64,000 nucleotides of DNA from an uncultured Butyrivibrio sp. GTDB taxonomy: Bacteria; Bacillota; Clostridia; Lachnospirales; Lachnospiraceae. The notes below the pieces were generated by a model. The model was not told where the DNA came from and searched no databases. It saw only the letters and a program-made list of their open reading frames with translations. The stretch covers positions 31,553-95,552 of the forward strand of contig CAMNEA010000003.1 in the NCBI GenBank assembly GCA_946536145.1, read 5' to 3'. Within the stretch, counting starts at the first letter, position 1; every line of letters begins with the position of its first letter. Positions 1 to 13,138 of the stretch are shown here, piece after piece. Made by a program: the position numbers and the translations under genes.

Positions 1-2
1 TG

Positions 3-3000
3 GAAAAACCCTTTGCCTGTGCAGAGGTGACGGGCTGCATGGGATCTCAGAAGCTCCACTTCATAGACGGGCTCGGAGCAGACTTCAAGTACAGGATCAT
101 AGTGACCTATTCTGACCTTCGCGCCAAGGAGATCTATGAGGACTATAAGTTTTATGACCGCAATGTCACGGTGTACCCCGCCAAAGACCTTATCTTTTAC
201 CAGGCAGACGTACACAGCAACGAGATAGTAAGACAGAGGATAAGGTGCCTTCGAAGACTCCTCGAGGGGAGACCCGTAACGGTAGTCACGACCTTTGCTG
301 CTCTCATGTCGCCGCAGATAAAGCCCGAGGTTATTAAGAACAATATTCTTGCCATCGACAGGCACAGCAGGATCGATGAGACAGAGATTGCCAAAAGGCT
401 TGTCGCAATGGGATATATGCGCAACTATCAGGTGGAAGGCCCCGGGGATTTCTCTGTGAGAGGTGACATCGTGGATGTCTTTGACCTTACGGAGGAGAAT
501 CCCTACAGAATCGAACTGTGGGGCGACGAGATACAGTCGATAAGAAGCTTTGACATCCTGTCTCAGAGGTCACTGGAGAAGCTTGAATCGATTGAGGTCT
601 ATCCCGCATCTGAGATAATCCTTGACGATGAGAGCTTAAGAAACGGCATGGACAGGATACAGGAGGATACAGACAGGTGCGTGGAACAACTCAGAAAAGA
701 GTTTAAGACCAAGGAGGCGCACCAGCTAAAGACAGCTGCCAACGAGCTGAGAGAACAGCTCTTTGAGCTTAAATCTCTGGTAAATCTGGAGAGCTACATC
801 CGATATTTTTATGAGGATACGGTCACTCTTCAGGAGATGTTCCCCAAGGGCAGGAGCTGTATTTTTATTGACGAGCCCGCAAGAGTCATAGAGCACGCCA
901 TGGCAATCGAGACTGAGTTCAGGGAGAGTATGAAGAACAGGGCTGCAAAGGGCTTTGTTCTCCCGGGACAGATGGACGTCCTCTATTCTGTTGACAACTG
1001 CATCGCGAGGATGGGAAATGGAAGAAGAGTTCTGATATCGACGCTTCAGACCCCCGCTTCACAGAATCTCTTTTCCCCGGAAAAGAGCTGGGACATAAGG
1101 GCAAGGAGCATCGCCCCCTACAACAACAGTTTTGATTCCCTGGTAAAGGATCTAAAGAGCTATGTAAAGCAGGGCTACAGAGTACTTATACTCTCAGGCT
1201 CAAGGACAAGGGCAAAGAGGATAGTTGAGGACCTAAGGGACAATCTGGTAACGGCTTTTTACAGCGAGGATCCGGGGCGCGTACTTCACAGCGGCGAGAT
1301 CATGACCTACTACGGCAAGATCCTCGGAGGCTTTGAGTATCCCGATATCAGGTTTGCCGTGATAGCCGAGAGCGACATCTTCACTGAGCATGTCAAAAAG
1401 AAGAGAAAGAAAAAAAGTGCCTATAAAGGTGAGAAGATCGAAGGATTTTCCGAGCTTAAGATAGGTGATTATGTTGTGCATGAGGATCACGGACTCGGAA
1501 TATACCGGGGAATAGAGAAAATAGAGACTGATCACGTGGTCAAGGACTATATAAAGATAGAGTATGGCGACGGAGGCAACCTGTATGTACTGGCGACCGG
1601 CCTCAATGTCATCCAGAAATATGCCTCGGGCGGAGGCGACGATGAGAAGACAAGAAAGCCAAAGCTCAACAGGCTCGGTGGAAGCGACTGGAACCACACC
1701 AAGGCTAAGGTGAAGGCTGCGGTAGAAGAGGTTGCGCAGGATCTGGTGGAGCTCTATGCAAAGCGCCAGGAGGCAAAAGGTTTTGTCTTTGGCAGTGACA
1801 CCGTGTGGCAGCAGGAGTTTGAGGACGCGTTTCCTTACCAGGAGACCGATGACCAGCTTACCGCGATAGAGGATACCAAGAGAGACATGGAGTCTTCCAG
1901 GATAATGGACAGGCTCATCTGCGGAGATGTAGGCTTTGGCAAGACCGAGATAGCGATAAGGGCAGCGTTCAAGGCGGTGCAGGACGGCAAGCAGGTTGCG
2001 GTCCTTGTTCCGACAACGATCCTCGCCCAGCAGCACTACAATACTTTTTCAGAGAGAATGCGTGACTTCCCTGTGAGGATAGACCTTTTGTCAAGGTTTC
2101 GAACCGCGGCGGAGCAGAAAAAGACACTCACTGATCTCAGGAAGGGACTTGTGGATATCGTGGTCGGAACCCACAGACTTCTCTCCAAAGACGTCTCCTA
2201 CAAGGATCTTGGACTTCTTATAGTCGATGAGGAGCAGCGCTTTGGCGTTACGCACAAGGAAAAGCTCAAGACACTCAAGGAGAACATTGACGTTCTGACA
2301 CTGTCTGCGACACCTATTCCAAGGACGCTTCACATGTCTTTGGTCGGTATCAGGGAGATGAGCGTCCTCGAGGAGGCTCCGGGTGACAGGATGCCGATCC
2401 AGACCTATGTAATGGAATACAACGATGAACTTGTAAGAGAAGCCATAGTAAGAGAACTTGCAAGGGGCGGACAGGTTTACTATGTATACAACAGGGTAAA
2501 CACGATAGCAGATGTCGCGGCGCAGATCGGGAAACTCGTGCCGGAAGCAAATGTTGCCTTTGCCCACGGGCAGATGAAGGAATCTGAGCTTGAGCGCATT
2601 ATGTACGACTTCATCGACGGCACGATAGATGTTCTTGTTTCGACTACTATTATAGAGACCGGACTTGACATTCCAAATGTAAATACAATGATCATCCATG
2701 ACTCTGACAAGATGGGGCTTTCGCAGCTGTATCAGCTCAGGGGGAGAGTCGGAAGATCAAACCGCACGGCCTATGCGTTCCTCATGTATAAGAGGGATAA
2801 GATGCTCAAAGAGGTGGCGGAAAAGAGACTTTCTGCCATTCGTGAGTTTACTGACCTCGGATCCGGCTTCAAGATCGCGATGAGGGATCTTGAGATCAGA
2901 GGTGCCGGAAGCCTTCTTGGGAAAAAACAGAGCGGCCATATGCAGGCGGTCGGCTACGATCTGTACTGCAAGATGCTTGGAGAGGCCGTCAGATACAAAA

Positions 3001-3503
3001 AGGGTGAGAGCACGGAGGATGCTGTGCTGGGTTCAATATCAACCAGCATAGATCTCGATGTGGACGCATATATACCAAACGAGTATATTCTGAACGAGGA
3101 TCAGAAGCTGGAGATATATAAGAGAATTGCCAGCATTGAGAGCAGGCAGGAGTGCGACGATATGAGGGATGAGCTTATCGACAGGTTCGGTGAGGTGCCG
3201 ACAGCGGCAGACAACCTTCTGCGCATATCTCTTGTCCGCTCTAAGGCGCATGCTCTTTATATTCCCGAGATCAAGGGAGGGCATGGAGAGATTGAGATAA
3301 AAGTAAACCCGAATGCCAGGATAGACGCGGGTAAGATCCCCGGCTTTATTGCGTCCTACAAGGGGGCAATGGCCTTCCACAGCGCCGGGATCCCGGTCTT
3401 TGTGTTTAAATATAAGAAGGATTCAAACCCCGAGAAGGCAGGACAGAAACTTCTTGAGGATACCGAGAACATTGTGGACAGAATGCAGGGTCTTGTCCTA
3501 TGA
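3..3503 (+). CDS. mfd: Transcription-repair coupling factor Mfd, 5' end cut by window edge
   Basis: Frame stays open to base 3 ([24 protein letters not shown]); CarD/RID region ([18 protein letters not shown]), helicase motifs [29 protein letters not shown] motif region and C-terminal domain. Confidence 0.96.
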   Translation, partial: EKPFACAEVTGCMGSQKLHFIDGLGADFKYRIIVTYSDLRAKEIYEDYKFYDRNVTVYPAKDLIFYQADVHSNEIVRQRIRCLRRLLEGRPVTVVTTFAALMSPQIKPEVIKNNILAIDRHSRIDETEIAKRLVAMGYMRNYQVEGPGDFSVRGDIVDVFDLTEENPYRIELWGDEIQSIRSFDILSQRSLEKLESIEVYPASEIILDDESLRNGMDRIQEDTDRCVEQLRKEFKTKEAHQLKTAANELREQLFELKSLVNLESYIRYFYEDTVTLQEMFPKGRSCIFIDEPARVIEHAMAIETEFRESMKNRAAKGFVLPGQMDVLYSVDNCIARMGNGRRVLISTLQTPASQNLFSPEKSWDIRARSIAPYNNSFDSLVKDLKSYVKQGYRVLILSGSRTRAKRIVEDLRDNLVTAFYSEDPGRVLHSGEIMTYYGKILGGFEYPDIRFAVIAESDIFTEHVKKKRKKKSAYKGEKIEGFSELKIGDYVVHEDHGLGIYRGIEKIETDHVVKDYIKIEYGDGGNLYVLATGLNVIQKYASGGGDDEKTRKPKLNRLGGSDWNHTKAKVKAAVEEVAQDLVELYAKRQEAKGFVFGSDTVWQQEFEDAFPYQETDDQLTAIEDTKRDMESSRIMDRLICGDVGFGKTEIAIRAAFKAVQDGKQVAVLVPTTILAQQHYNTFSERMRDFPVRIDLLSRFRTAAEQKKTLTDLRKGLVDIVVGTHRLLSKDVSYKDLGLLIVDEEQRFGVTHKEKLKTLKENIDVLTLSATPIPRTLHMSLVGIREMSVLEEAPGDRMPIQTYVMEYNDELVREAIVRELARGGQVYYVYNRVNTIADVAAQIGKLVPEANVAFAHGQMKESELERIMYDFIDGTIDVLVSTTIIETGLDIPNVNTMIIHDSDKMGLSQLYQLRGRVGRSNRTAYAFLMYKRDKMLKEVAEKRLSAIREFTDLGSGFKIAMRDLEIRGAGSLLGKKQSGHMQAVGYDLYCKMLGEAVRYKKGESTEDAVLGSISTSIDLDVDAYIPNEYILNEDQKLEIYKRIASIESRQECDDMRDELIDRFGEVPTAADNLLRISLVRSKAHALYIPEIKGGHGEIEIKVNPNARIDAGKIPGFIASYKGAMAFHSAGIPVFVFKYKKDSNPEKAGQKLLEDTENIVDRMQGLVL

Positions 3504-3531
3504 TAATGTGGTCAGAGAAAAGGAGGAGTAT

Positions 3532-4722
3532 ATGATTAACAGACAGTACAAAGAAATGCTTGGAGCCAAATCGGTTATAAGAGAGCTCTCGGAATATGCT
3601 ACAGCCCGTGGGAAAGAGATCGGCTATGAGAACGTCTTTGATTTCAGCCTTGGAAATCCAAGCGTTGAAGTGCCGGGGGAATTTACCGACGAGATGATAA
3701 GACTTCTTAATGAAGAGGACACAATGACTCTCCATGGATATACACCGAGTCTTGGCAATCCGTTGTATAAGGAAGAAATCGCGAAGTCACTTAACGAGCG
3801 TTTTGGCATGAACTACAAGGCTGAACACATTTTTCCCACGACCGGGGCAGCGGGAGCAATAGCCCATGCCGTCAGGGCGGTCACAGAGCCCGGCGATGAG
3901 GTTATAGTGTTTGCGCCGTTTTTCCCGGAGTACAGACCATACATAACAGGTGCAGGTCTTAAGCTGACGGTTGTACCTGCGGATACGGATTCTTTCCAGA
4001 TCAACTTTGATGCGTTTTTGGAGTGTTTGAATGAAAAGGTTATGGCGGTACTTATCAATACGCCAAATAATCCTTCCGGAATAGCTTATTCCACGGACAC
4101 ACTTAACAGACTTTCTTCTATATTAAAAGAGAAGTCCGCAGAGTACGGACATACGATTTTCCTTATATCCGATGAGCCCTACAGAGAGATCGTATTTAAA
4201 GGCGCGGATTCGCCTTATGTATCAGGCTTTTATGACAATACTTTAAGCTGTTATTCCTTCTCAAAATCTCTTTCGCTTCCGGGTGAGAGGATCGGATATG
4301 TCGCTGTCAATCCGGCATGTGAAGGCGCGGATCTCATTGTTCCTATGTGCGGCCAGATCTCAAGAGGAACGGGACATAACTGTCCTCCTTCAATCATACA
4401 GCAGGCTGTAGCGAAGGTGTGCTCTCTTACGGCTGATTTGTCAGTGTATGAGACCAATATGAACATCATTTATGACACCCTCACAGAACTGGGCTTTAGC
4501 GTTATAAAACCCGGAGGAACCTTCTATATCATGCCTAAGGCTCTTGAGGAGAGCAGTATTGAGTTCTGCAAGAAGGCAAAGGAATACGACCTGATCTTTG
4601 TGCCGGCTGACGGCTTTGGAGCTCCGGGGTACTTCAGGATGGCGTACTGCATAGATACGGAAAAAGTAGAAAGAGCCATGGAGAGACTTCGCAAATTTGT
4701 GAGCGAAGTATATGGCAGATGA
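3532..4722 (+). CDS. Pyridoxal-phosphate aminotransferase class I/II
   Basis: ATG at 3532 after an AGGAGG-like RBS; SFSKSLSLPGERIGY PLP-lysine motif and NTPNNPSG motif. The track start at 3349 overlaps mfd and is unlikely. Confidence 0.9.
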   Translation: MINRQYKEMLGAKSVIRELSEYATARGKEIGYENVFDFSLGNPSVEVPGEFTDEMIRLLNEEDTMTLHGYTPSLGNPLYKEEIAKSLNERFGMNYKAEHIFPTTGAAGAIAHAVRAVTEPGDEVIVFAPFFPEYRPYITGAGLKLTVVPADTDSFQINFDAFLECLNEKVMAVLINTPNNPSGIAYSTDTLNRLSSILKEKSAEYGHTIFLISDEPYREIVFKGADSPYVSGFYDNTLSCYSFSKSLSLPGERIGYVAVNPACEGADLIVPMCGQISRGTGHNCPPSIIQQAVAKVCSLTADLSVYETNMNIIYDTLTELGFSVIKPGGTFYIMPKALEESSIEFCKKAKEYDLIFVPADGFGAPGYFRMAYCIDTEKVERAMERLRKFVSEVYGR

Positions 4723-4753
4723 AAAAGAGCAATCAGAAAAAGGAGCTTGAAAA

Positions 4754-5404
4754 TTGAATACAAGTAGAACAGATTACAGGAAACCTTTTATTCTTCTTTT
4801 GGTGACAGCGATATTTTCAGTTCTGGCAACAGTTCTGGACAGGCAGAGCATAGGTCTTGAGGGAACATCTGTTGGATTTGCCACGTTAAACGGCGCTTTT
4901 GCTTCGCGATTTGGCTATAATCCGGCAATGGATCTTGTGTCGGATATCATGATGTACATTGCCTTTGTTGTGGTCATCAGTTTTGCGGTAATGGGGCTTT
5001 TGAGGCTCTTAAGAACAAAGAGCATATCCGGGGTTGGTAAGGTGCTGATCGGACTGGGAATCCTTTACGCGGTGGTAGCGGTTATATATGTGGCCTTCGG
5101 GAAGATTCCCATTAACTACAGACCGGTCATTAAACCTGATGAGACTGAACTTGAGACTTCATTTCCATCGACTCACACCCTGGTCATCTGCAGCGTTATG
5201 GGCAGTGCGATACTTGCCTGGGACAGGCTTATTTCCGACAGGAGGCTTGTGAATGTGCTGAGAATACTGGCACTTGTCGTAATGGTGGTCGGAGTATGCG
5301 CAAGAGCACTGGCGGGAGTTCACTGGCTGTCCGACATAGCCGCAGGAATACTGTTCTCGCTGACTCTCATATCGTTTTATGCTGCATGGAGCTTGGAAGA
5401 ATAA
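4754..5404 (+). CDS. PAP2-family phosphatase, membrane
   Basis: Multiple TM segments; SFPSTHT and GVHWLSDIAAG motifs of PAP2 proteins. Confidence 0.85.
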   Translation: MNTSRTDYRKPFILLLVTAIFSVLATVLDRQSIGLEGTSVGFATLNGAFASRFGYNPAMDLVSDIMMYIAFVVVISFAVMGLLRLLRTKSISGVGKVLIGLGILYAVVAVIYVAFGKIPINYRPVIKPDETELETSFPSTHTLVICSVMGSAILAWDRLISDRRLVNVLRILALVVMVVGVCARALAGVHWLSDIAAGILFSLTLISFYAAWSLEE

Positions 5405-5426
5405 GATATATTATCAAGAGAATGCG

Positions 5427-5455
5427 TTGACAATGCGAAATAACGGGTGTAAACT
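5427..5455 (+). promoter_or_regulatory. Sigma-A-like promoter for the DUF6465 gene
   Basis: TTGACA (5427-5432), 17-nt spacer, TAAACT (5450-5455). Confidence 0.55.
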
Positions 5456-5526
5456 CTATTTCGTAATCGCATGACCAATTTACCGAGACACATAAATCAT
5501 GTATGATTTTGAGGAGGAAAGAAAAA

Positions 5527-6033
5527 ATGGCAGAGACTAAGAAGACAGATGCAGCTGTTAAGACTGCTGCAACTATCAAGGCTGCTGCAGCTGAGGTTAA
5601 GGAAGCAGCTCCTGCAAAGGCAGAAGAGAAGAAGACAGTAGCTAAGAAGGCAACAGCCAAGAAGGCAGAGCCTGCTAAGAAGGCAGCAGCCAAGAAGGCA
5701 GAGCCTGTTAAAGAAGAGCCCAAGAAGGAAGAAGTAAAGGCTGAGGAGAAGCCTGCAAAGAAGGCAGCAGTTAAGAAGACAGCAGCCAAGAAGGCAGAAC
5801 CTGCCAAGAAGGCAGCAGCTACAGAGGATGAAGCTAAGGTTAATATCGTTCTTCAGTATGGCGACAAGAATGTTACATATGATACACTGGTACAGAACTC
5901 CAAGAACAACTACCAGTACGAGATGGGCGGTAACGTTGATGATATCAATAAGCTCAGCGTTTATGTAAAGCCTGAGGAAGATGCAGCTTACTACGTTGTC
6001 AATGACAAGGTTCAGGGACGCATCGGACTTTGA
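5527..6033 (+). CDS. DUF6465-family protein with Lys/Ala-rich (histone H1-like) N-terminal tail
   Basis: Repeated KKAEPAKKAAAKK motifs, then compact C-terminal domain VNIVLQYGDKNVTYDTLVQ...YYVVNDKVQGRIGL; RBS GAGGAGG upstream of ATG 5527. Confidence 0.8.
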   Translation: MAETKKTDAAVKTAATIKAAAAEVKEAAPAKAEEKKTVAKKATAKKAEPAKKAAAKKAEPVKEEPKKEEVKAEEKPAKKAAVKKTAAKKAEPAKKAAATEDEAKVNIVLQYGDKNVTYDTLVQNSKNNYQYEMGGNVDDINKLSVYVKPEEDAAYYVVNDKVQGRIGL

Positions 6034-6056
6034 TCCTTACAAAAAGAATTCACCTG

Positions 6057-6091
6057 AAAGCAGATCTTTAACGGTCTGCTTTCTTTTTTTA
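6057..6091 (+). terminator. Rho-independent terminator
   Basis: AAAGCAGA / TCTGCTTT stem followed by a T-rich tract. Confidence 0.8.
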
Positions 6092-6113
6092 TCCATATTT
6101 TATAATTGGGGAG

Positions 6114-6142
6114 TTGACAATAATATTGCAGAGTGATATTTT
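6114..6142 (+). promoter_or_regulatory. Sigma-A-like promoter of the hrcA operon
   Basis: TTGACA (6114-6119), 17-nt spacer, TATTTT (6137-6142), just upstream of CIRCE. Confidence 0.65.
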
Positions 6143-6157
6143 ATGTTAAAGAAGATG

Positions 6158-6184
6158 TTAGCACTCGAATGAGGTGAGTGCTAA
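6158..6184. promoter_or_regulatory. CIRCE element (HrcA operator)
   Basis: TTAGCACTC-N9-GAGTGCTAA, exact consensus inverted repeat upstream of hrcA. Confidence 0.98.
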
Positions 6185-6243
6185 CACTCCAAAAAAGAAA
6201 CCGTTCCGATGATTAAATTTATTGCATTAAGAAGAGGTGCAGA

Positions 6244-7275
6244 TTGGAACTTGATGAGAGAAAGAGAAAAATACTTCATGCGATAGTCAGGAACTATCTG
6301 GAGACCGGAGAGCCGGTGGGGAGCAGGACTATTGCCAAGGACACTGACCTCAATCTCAGTTCCGCTACGATAAGGAACGAGATGGCAGACCTTGTTGAGA
6401 TGGGGCTCATACTTCAGCCGCACACTTCTGCAGGCCGTATTCCTTCAGACCAGGGCTACAGAGTCTATGTAGATGAGATGCTCAGGGAGAAGGAGAAGGA
6501 AGTTGAGAACATGAAAGACATGCTTCTCGACAAGGAGGAGAAGCTTGAGAATCTCCTCAAGCAGGTTGCCAGGACTCTTGCAGTCGATACCAATTATGCA
6601 ACGATGATATCGGCGCCGCAGATCCGGAAGAACAAACTGAAGTTTATCCAGATCTCCAAGGTGGACAGTGAGCATTTGCTCGCAACCATCGTCATTGAGG
6701 GCAATGTTATCAAGAACAAGATCATTACCGTTGAAGAGACCCTCGATGATGCCACGATGCTCAAGCTCAATATCCTGATGAATACAAGACTTGACGGACT
6801 TGCTGTAGAGGATATCAACCTCGGACTTATTGCTTCTGTCAAGCAGGAAGCCGGAATACACAGTGAGATTATCGGGAACGTGATCGACGCCGCGGCTGAA
6901 TCAATCACGGCAGATGAGGATCTTCAGATATATACAAGCGGTACGATGAACATCTTAAAGTATCCGGAGCTTACAGATTCTTCCAAGGCCAGTGAGCTCA
7001 TCTCGACCTTTGAAGATACCAAGGATCTGTCGAGTATAGTCGAGGATACGCTTTCTTCTGAAGATCAGGAGACAGGAATACAGGTGTACATCGGAAGTGA
7101 AAGTCCCGTTCAGGCCATGAAGGACTGCAGCGTGGTGACTGCCACCTATGAACTTGGAGATGGCATGAAGGGAACGGTTGGAATAATAGGACCAAAGCGA
7201 ATGGATTATGACAAGGTCATCACTACTTTGAAGAACATGCGGCACGCTCTGGATGACCTGTATAAGAAAGGATAG
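6244..7275 (+). CDS. hrcA: Heat-inducible transcription repressor HrcA
   Basis: N-terminal ERKRKILHAIVRNYLETGEPVGSRTIAK and HrcA-typical C-terminus; preceded by CIRCE; TTG start. Confidence 0.97.
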   Translation: MELDERKRKILHAIVRNYLETGEPVGSRTIAKDTDLNLSSATIRNEMADLVEMGLILQPHTSAGRIPSDQGYRVYVDEMLREKEKEVENMKDMLLDKEEKLENLLKQVARTLAVDTNYATMISAPQIRKNKLKFIQISKVDSEHLLATIVIEGNVIKNKIITVEETLDDATMLKLNILMNTRLDGLAVEDINLGLIASVKQEAGIHSEIIGNVIDAAAESITADEDLQIYTSGTMNILKYPELTDSSKASELISTFEDTKDLSSIVEDTLSSEDQETGIQVYIGSESPVQAMKDCSVVTATYELGDGMKGTVGIIGPKRMDYDKVITTLKNMRHALDDLYKKG

Positions 7276-7292
7276 CGAGGAGGCAGTATAAA

Positions 7293-8009
7293 TTGAGTGA
7301 GACTAAGAAAAACACAAAGGGCGCATCAGGCAGCACCATGAGTGAGAAGGATAAGGAAGCTGCTCTTGAGAATATCATGGAGGAGCTTGAACAGGAGGCC
7401 GAGGAGAGAGCTGAAGAGGCTGAGGAGAAGGCAGAAGAAAAAGAGCCGGATACTGAAGAGCCAAAAGAAGGTCAGGCTGAGCCTGATAGCGGTGATGGCG
7501 GCAGCGAAAAAGAAACTGAGAAGAAAGCTGCAGAGGGTAAGAAAAAGCTCTTTTCCAAGAAAGAAAAAAAGGATCCCTTAAAGGAGAAGGTTGACGAGCT
7601 GAATGACCGGGTGATGAGGCAGATGGCTGAGTTTGACAACTTCAGAAAGAGAACCGAGAAGGAGAAGGCGCAGATGTTTGAGCAGGGACAGGGAAATGTC
7701 CTTGAGAAACTTCTTCCGGTTATAGATAACTTTGAGAGAGGCCTTGCTGCTGTTCCCGAAGCTGAGAAAGACGGAGCTTTTGCAGATGGTATGAACAAGA
7801 TTTACAAGCAGCTGATGACAGAGCTTGAGAATCTTGGGGTAAAGCCGATAGAGGCGCTTGGCAAGGAATTTGATCCAAACCTTCACAACGCAGTGATGCA
7901 GGTTGAATCTGAGGAGTATGAATCGGGCGTCGTTGCCCAGGAACTTCAGAAGGGATATATGTTCCATGACACCGTGCTAAGACACAGCATGGTCGGTGTT
8001 ACACAATAA
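7293..8009 (+). CDS. grpE: Nucleotide exchange factor GrpE
   Basis: FDNFRKRTEKEK and NLHNAVMQVESEEYESGVVAQELQKGYMFHDTVLRHSMVGV signature; operon position. Confidence 0.97.
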   Translation: MSETKKNTKGASGSTMSEKDKEAALENIMEELEQEAEERAEEAEEKAEEKEPDTEEPKEGQAEPDSGDGGSEKETEKKAAEGKKKLFSKKEKKDPLKEKVDELNDRVMRQMAEFDNFRKRTEKEKAQMFEQGQGNVLEKLLPVIDNFERGLAAVPEAEKDGAFADGMNKIYKQLMTELENLGVKPIEALGKEFDPNLHNAVMQVESEEYESGVVAQELQKGYMFHDTVLRHSMVGVTQ

Positions 8010-8026
8010 TGTACAATAAACAATAG

Positions 8027-9931
<1,905 letters not shown>

Positions 9932-10005
9932 TATTAATGGAGCAAGCTGAATGCGAATAAGCAGCAACAGTTTGACAACGAAGCAATTTGAAATATAATA
10001 TACTG

Positions 10006-10035
10006 ATAGCCAGACGAAGAGATTCGTCTGGCTAT
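10006..10035 (+). other. Intergenic hairpin between dnaK and dnaJ
   Basis: 13-bp perfect stem ATAGCCAGACGAA-GAGA-TTCGTCTGGCTAT, no strong T tract. Confidence 0.75.
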
Positions 10036-10073
10036 TAAGAGCATTTAAGGTATCAAATACGGTGGAATAAAAT

Positions 10074-11252
10074 ATGGCAGAACAAAAGCGCGACTATTAT
10101 GAGGTCCTTGGCGTAGGTAAGAACGCCTCAGACGATGAAATAAAGAAAGCATACAGAGTCCTCGCCAAGAAGTATCATCCTGATATGAATCCGGGGGATG
10201 CTACTGCTGCGGACAAGTTTAAGGAAGCTTCAGAGGCTTATGCGGTACTTAGCGATCCTGAGAAGAGGCGCCAGTATGACCAGTTCGGACATGCAGCCTT
10301 TGAGGGCGGCGGCAATCCCTTCAGCGGTGGATTTGACTTTAACGGTGCTGATTTTGGAGATATTTTTGGCGATATATTCGGAGATTTCTTTGGTGGCGGA
10401 AGGAGCAGAGGTGCTTCAAGAAGCGGCCCTTCGAAGGGTGCCAATCTAAGGGCGAGTGTAAGGATTACTTTCCTTGAGGCTGTTTTTGGATGCGAGAAGG
10501 AGCTTGAACTTACCATCAAGGATCCGTGCCCTACATGTCACGGAACCGGAGCAAAGCCGGGCACAGCGGCCCAGACCTGTTCGAAGTGCGGAGGTAAGGG
10601 ACAGATTGTCTATACCCAGCAGTCATTCTTCGGAACGGTCAGAAATGTTCAGACATGTCCGGACTGTGGAGGAACAGGTAAGGTAATAAAGGATAAGTGC
10701 GGCGACTGCCATGGCAGTGGATATATAGCAAGCCGCAAGAAGATAAAAGTCAGCATACCGGCAGGAATTGACAATGGTCAGAGCGTAAGGATCAGGGAGA
10801 AGGGTGAACCCGGTGTAAACGGAGGACCAAGGGGAGACCTTCTGGTTGAAGTTGTTGTATCAGATCATCCTATTTTCCAGAGAGAGGGCTACAACATCTA
10901 TTCAATGGTTCCTGTATCTTTTGCAGTGGCAGCTCTTGGCGGAACTGTTCTTATCGATACAGTTGACGGCAAGGTCGCTTATGATGTCAAGGCAGGCACA
11001 CAGACAGACACAAGGGTAAGGCTTCGCGGCAAGGGAGTACCGTCTCTTCGCGACAAGGAACAAAGGGGAGACCACTATGTCACTTTGGTTGTACAGGTGC
11101 CCGAGAAACTGTCCAGGGAAGCCAGGGACCTTCTTAAGAAATTTGATGAAAAGACCGGTGATTCCCTCACAGCTGCTGAGAGAATGATGGGAAATGATGA
11201 TGGAAACGGCCCTTCCGGCGGTAAAAAGAAAAAGAAATTCTGGGAAACTTAA
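10074..11252 (+). CDS. dnaJ: Chaperone DnaJ
   Basis: J domain with HPD ([10 protein letters not shown]), Gly/Phe region, four CxxCxGxG-type zinc motifs. Confidence 0.98.
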   Translation: MAEQKRDYYEVLGVGKNASDDEIKKAYRVLAKKYHPDMNPGDATAADKFKEASEAYAVLSDPEKRRQYDQFGHAAFEGGGNPFSGGFDFNGADFGDIFGDIFGDFFGGGRSRGASRSGPSKGANLRASVRITFLEAVFGCEKELELTIKDPCPTCHGTGAKPGTAAQTCSKCGGKGQIVYTQQSFFGTVRNVQTCPDCGGTGKVIKDKCGDCHGSGYIASRKKIKVSIPAGIDNGQSVRIREKGEPGVNGGPRGDLLVEVVVSDHPIFQREGYNIYSMVPVSFAVAALGGTVLIDTVDGKVAYDVKAGTQTDTRVRLRGKGVPSLRDKEQRGDHYVTLVVQVPEKLSREARDLLKKFDEKTGDSLTAAERMMGNDDGNGPSGGKKKKKFWET

Positions 11253-11287
11253 GAGAACACTGATCAGATCAGCGTTTTTCGTAAATT

Positions 11288-11315
11288 AAGCGCCTGATTC
11301 TCCAGGCGCTTTTCG
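11288..11315 (+). terminator. Terminator-like hairpin after dnaJ
   Basis: AAGCGCCTG-ATTCTC-CAGGCGCTT followed by TT. Confidence 0.55.
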
Positions 11316-11334
11316 TCTTGTAAAGGAGTTTTTT

Positions 11335-12372
11335 ATGAAGTGGATGCGCTTTCGCATAAGAACCAATGAGGAGTCTGAAGACATTATTGTGAGCTGCCTT
11401 GAGGATATTGGACTTGAGGGAGCGCAGATAGAGGATAATGCTCCTCTTTCCGCCTCTGACAAGGAGCAGATGTTTATTGATGCTCCGGAGCTTGAACCTG
11501 ATGAGAAGGACACAGGGATTGAGGTGGGAACCGCTTTCCTTAGCTTTTTTGTGGAGATTGATGACGAGGATATGCTCACTGTGCAGATCCCCGATGATGA
11601 AGGGCAATACACGTCTCTTAAGATGACTCCGGATGAAATGAAAAAAGCCATCAAAGATAAACTCGATGAACTTAAGCAGTTCTCGGACATAGGTGACTGC
11701 AGCATATCTGTGGATGTCACTGAGGATATAGACTGGATCAACAACTGGAAGCAGTACTTCCATAAATTCTATATAGATGATATACTTGTGATTCCTACAT
11801 GGGAGAGCACGGAAGATGAGGATGTCGACAAGGCATCCATGGTTCTCCACATTGACCCGGGAACCGCCTTTGGAACAGGGATGCACGAGACGACTCAGCT
11901 GTGCATAAGGATGCTCAGGAAGTATATGACGCCCGGCGCGCAGGTGCTTGATGTCGGAACGGGGAGCGGAGTACTTTCAATCCTCTCGCTGATGTTCGGA
12001 GCAGGCCACTGTGTGGGGACCGATCTTGATAAGTGCGCGGTTCCGGCCGTTGCCGATAACATGGAAAAGAACGGAATAACTGACGATAAGTTTGACATGA
12101 TGATAGGAAACATCATAGATGACAAAGAGATCCGGGACAAGGTCGGCTACGATAAGTACGACATTGTGGTAGCCAATATCCTTGCCGGAGTCCTGGTTCC
12201 GCTCACCCCTGTGGTGGTGGATCACTTAAAGAGCGGAGGTATCTATATAACCTCAGGTATCATAGACAGCAGGGAAGATGAGGTCAAAAAGGCCCATACT
12301 GACGCGGGTCTTGAGGTTCTGGAGATACATCATCAGGGTGACTGGGTTTCCATCACATCGAGGAAAAATTAA
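11335..12372 (+). CDS. prmA: Ribosomal protein L11 methyltransferase
   Basis: GTAFGTGMHETTQLC, LDVGTGSGVLSI, VANILAGVL motifs. Confidence 0.93.
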   Translation: MKWMRFRIRTNEESEDIIVSCLEDIGLEGAQIEDNAPLSASDKEQMFIDAPELEPDEKDTGIEVGTAFLSFFVEIDDEDMLTVQIPDDEGQYTSLKMTPDEMKKAIKDKLDELKQFSDIGDCSISVDVTEDIDWINNWKQYFHKFYIDDILVIPTWESTEDEDVDKASMVLHIDPGTAFGTGMHETTQLCIRMLRKYMTPGAQVLDVGTGSGVLSILSLMFGAGHCVGTDLDKCAVPAVADNMEKNGITDDKFDMMIGNIIDDKEIRDKVGYDKYDIVVANILAGVLVPLTPVVVDHLKSGGIYITSGIIDSREDEVKKAHTDAGLEVLEIHHQGDWVSITSRKN

Positions 12373-13130
12373 TGTATCACTTTTTTGTTGAAGGCTCTCA
12401 GGTTACACCTGACCTTAAAAAGGTCGAGATAACAGGAAGCGACTACAATCATATAGCTAATGTGCTCAGAATGAGGATCGGAGAGCAGTTCTCTATCAGC
12501 ATACGCGGAGAGGATAAGGCGCGGGAGATCTTTTACGAAATAGAAGAGATCACATCTGATCATGTTCTGGGCAATCTGTGCTTTGTCGAAGAGGTCGGAA
12601 ATGAGCTGCCCTCTAAGATATATCTTTTCCAGGGACTGCCCAAAGTTGACAAGATGGAGCTTATAATACAGAAGGCTGTTGAGCTTGGGGCTTATAAGAT
12701 CATCCCGATAACAACAAATAGATGTATCGTCAGACTTGATGAAAAAAAGTCTTCCTCCAAACAAAAAAGGTGGCAGGCGATATCGGAGGCTGCGGCCAAA
12801 CAGAGTAAGAGGGCGCTGATCCCCGAGGTCACACTTCCTGTCACCATGAAACAGGCCATGAACATCTGCCGGGAAGAGGCGATCGATGTAAGGCTTATTC
12901 CTTATGAGATGGCTGAGGATATAGATGCCACAAGGAATATTATAGACGGGATAAGCCCCGGTGAGAGCGTTGCTGTCTTTATAGGTCCCGAGGGAGGATT
13001 CTCGGAGGATGAGATCGCCATGGCAATGGAAAACGGCATTAAACCCATAACGCTCGGAAAGAGGATCCTAAGAACTGAAACTGCAGGTTTCACAGCTATT
13101 TCATGGCTGATGTACCATCTTGAAAGTTGA
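12372..13130 (+). CDS. rsmE: 16S rRNA (uracil1498-N3)-methyltransferase RsmE
   Basis: FIGPEGGFSEDEI and LGKRILRTETA motifs; follows prmA. Confidence 0.93.
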   Translation: MYHFFVEGSQVTPDLKKVEITGSDYNHIANVLRMRIGEQFSISIRGEDKAREIFYEIEEITSDHVLGNLCFVEEVGNELPSKIYLFQGLPKVDKMELIIQKAVELGAYKIIPITTNRCIVRLDEKKSSSKQKRWQAISEAAAKQSKRALIPEVTLPVTMKQAMNICREEAIDVRLIPYEMAEDIDATRNIIDGISPGESVAVFIGPEGGFSEDEIAMAMENGIKPITLGKRILRTETAGFTAISWLMYHLES

Positions 13131-13138
13131 GAAATAAT

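Noticed and set aside
1233-2699. Long antisense ORFs inside mfd (267 and 202 aa)
   Set aside because: Shadow ORFs opposite a clearly conserved gene; no domain recognised.
3349-3531. Upstream extension of the aminotransferase ORF
   Set aside because: Overlaps the mfd 3' end; ATG 3532 has a good RBS and a normal N-terminus.
5367-5807. Antisense Ala/Phe-rich ORF opposite the DUF6465 gene
   Set aside because: It is the mirror of the Lys/Ala-rich coding sequence, a known false-ORF pattern.
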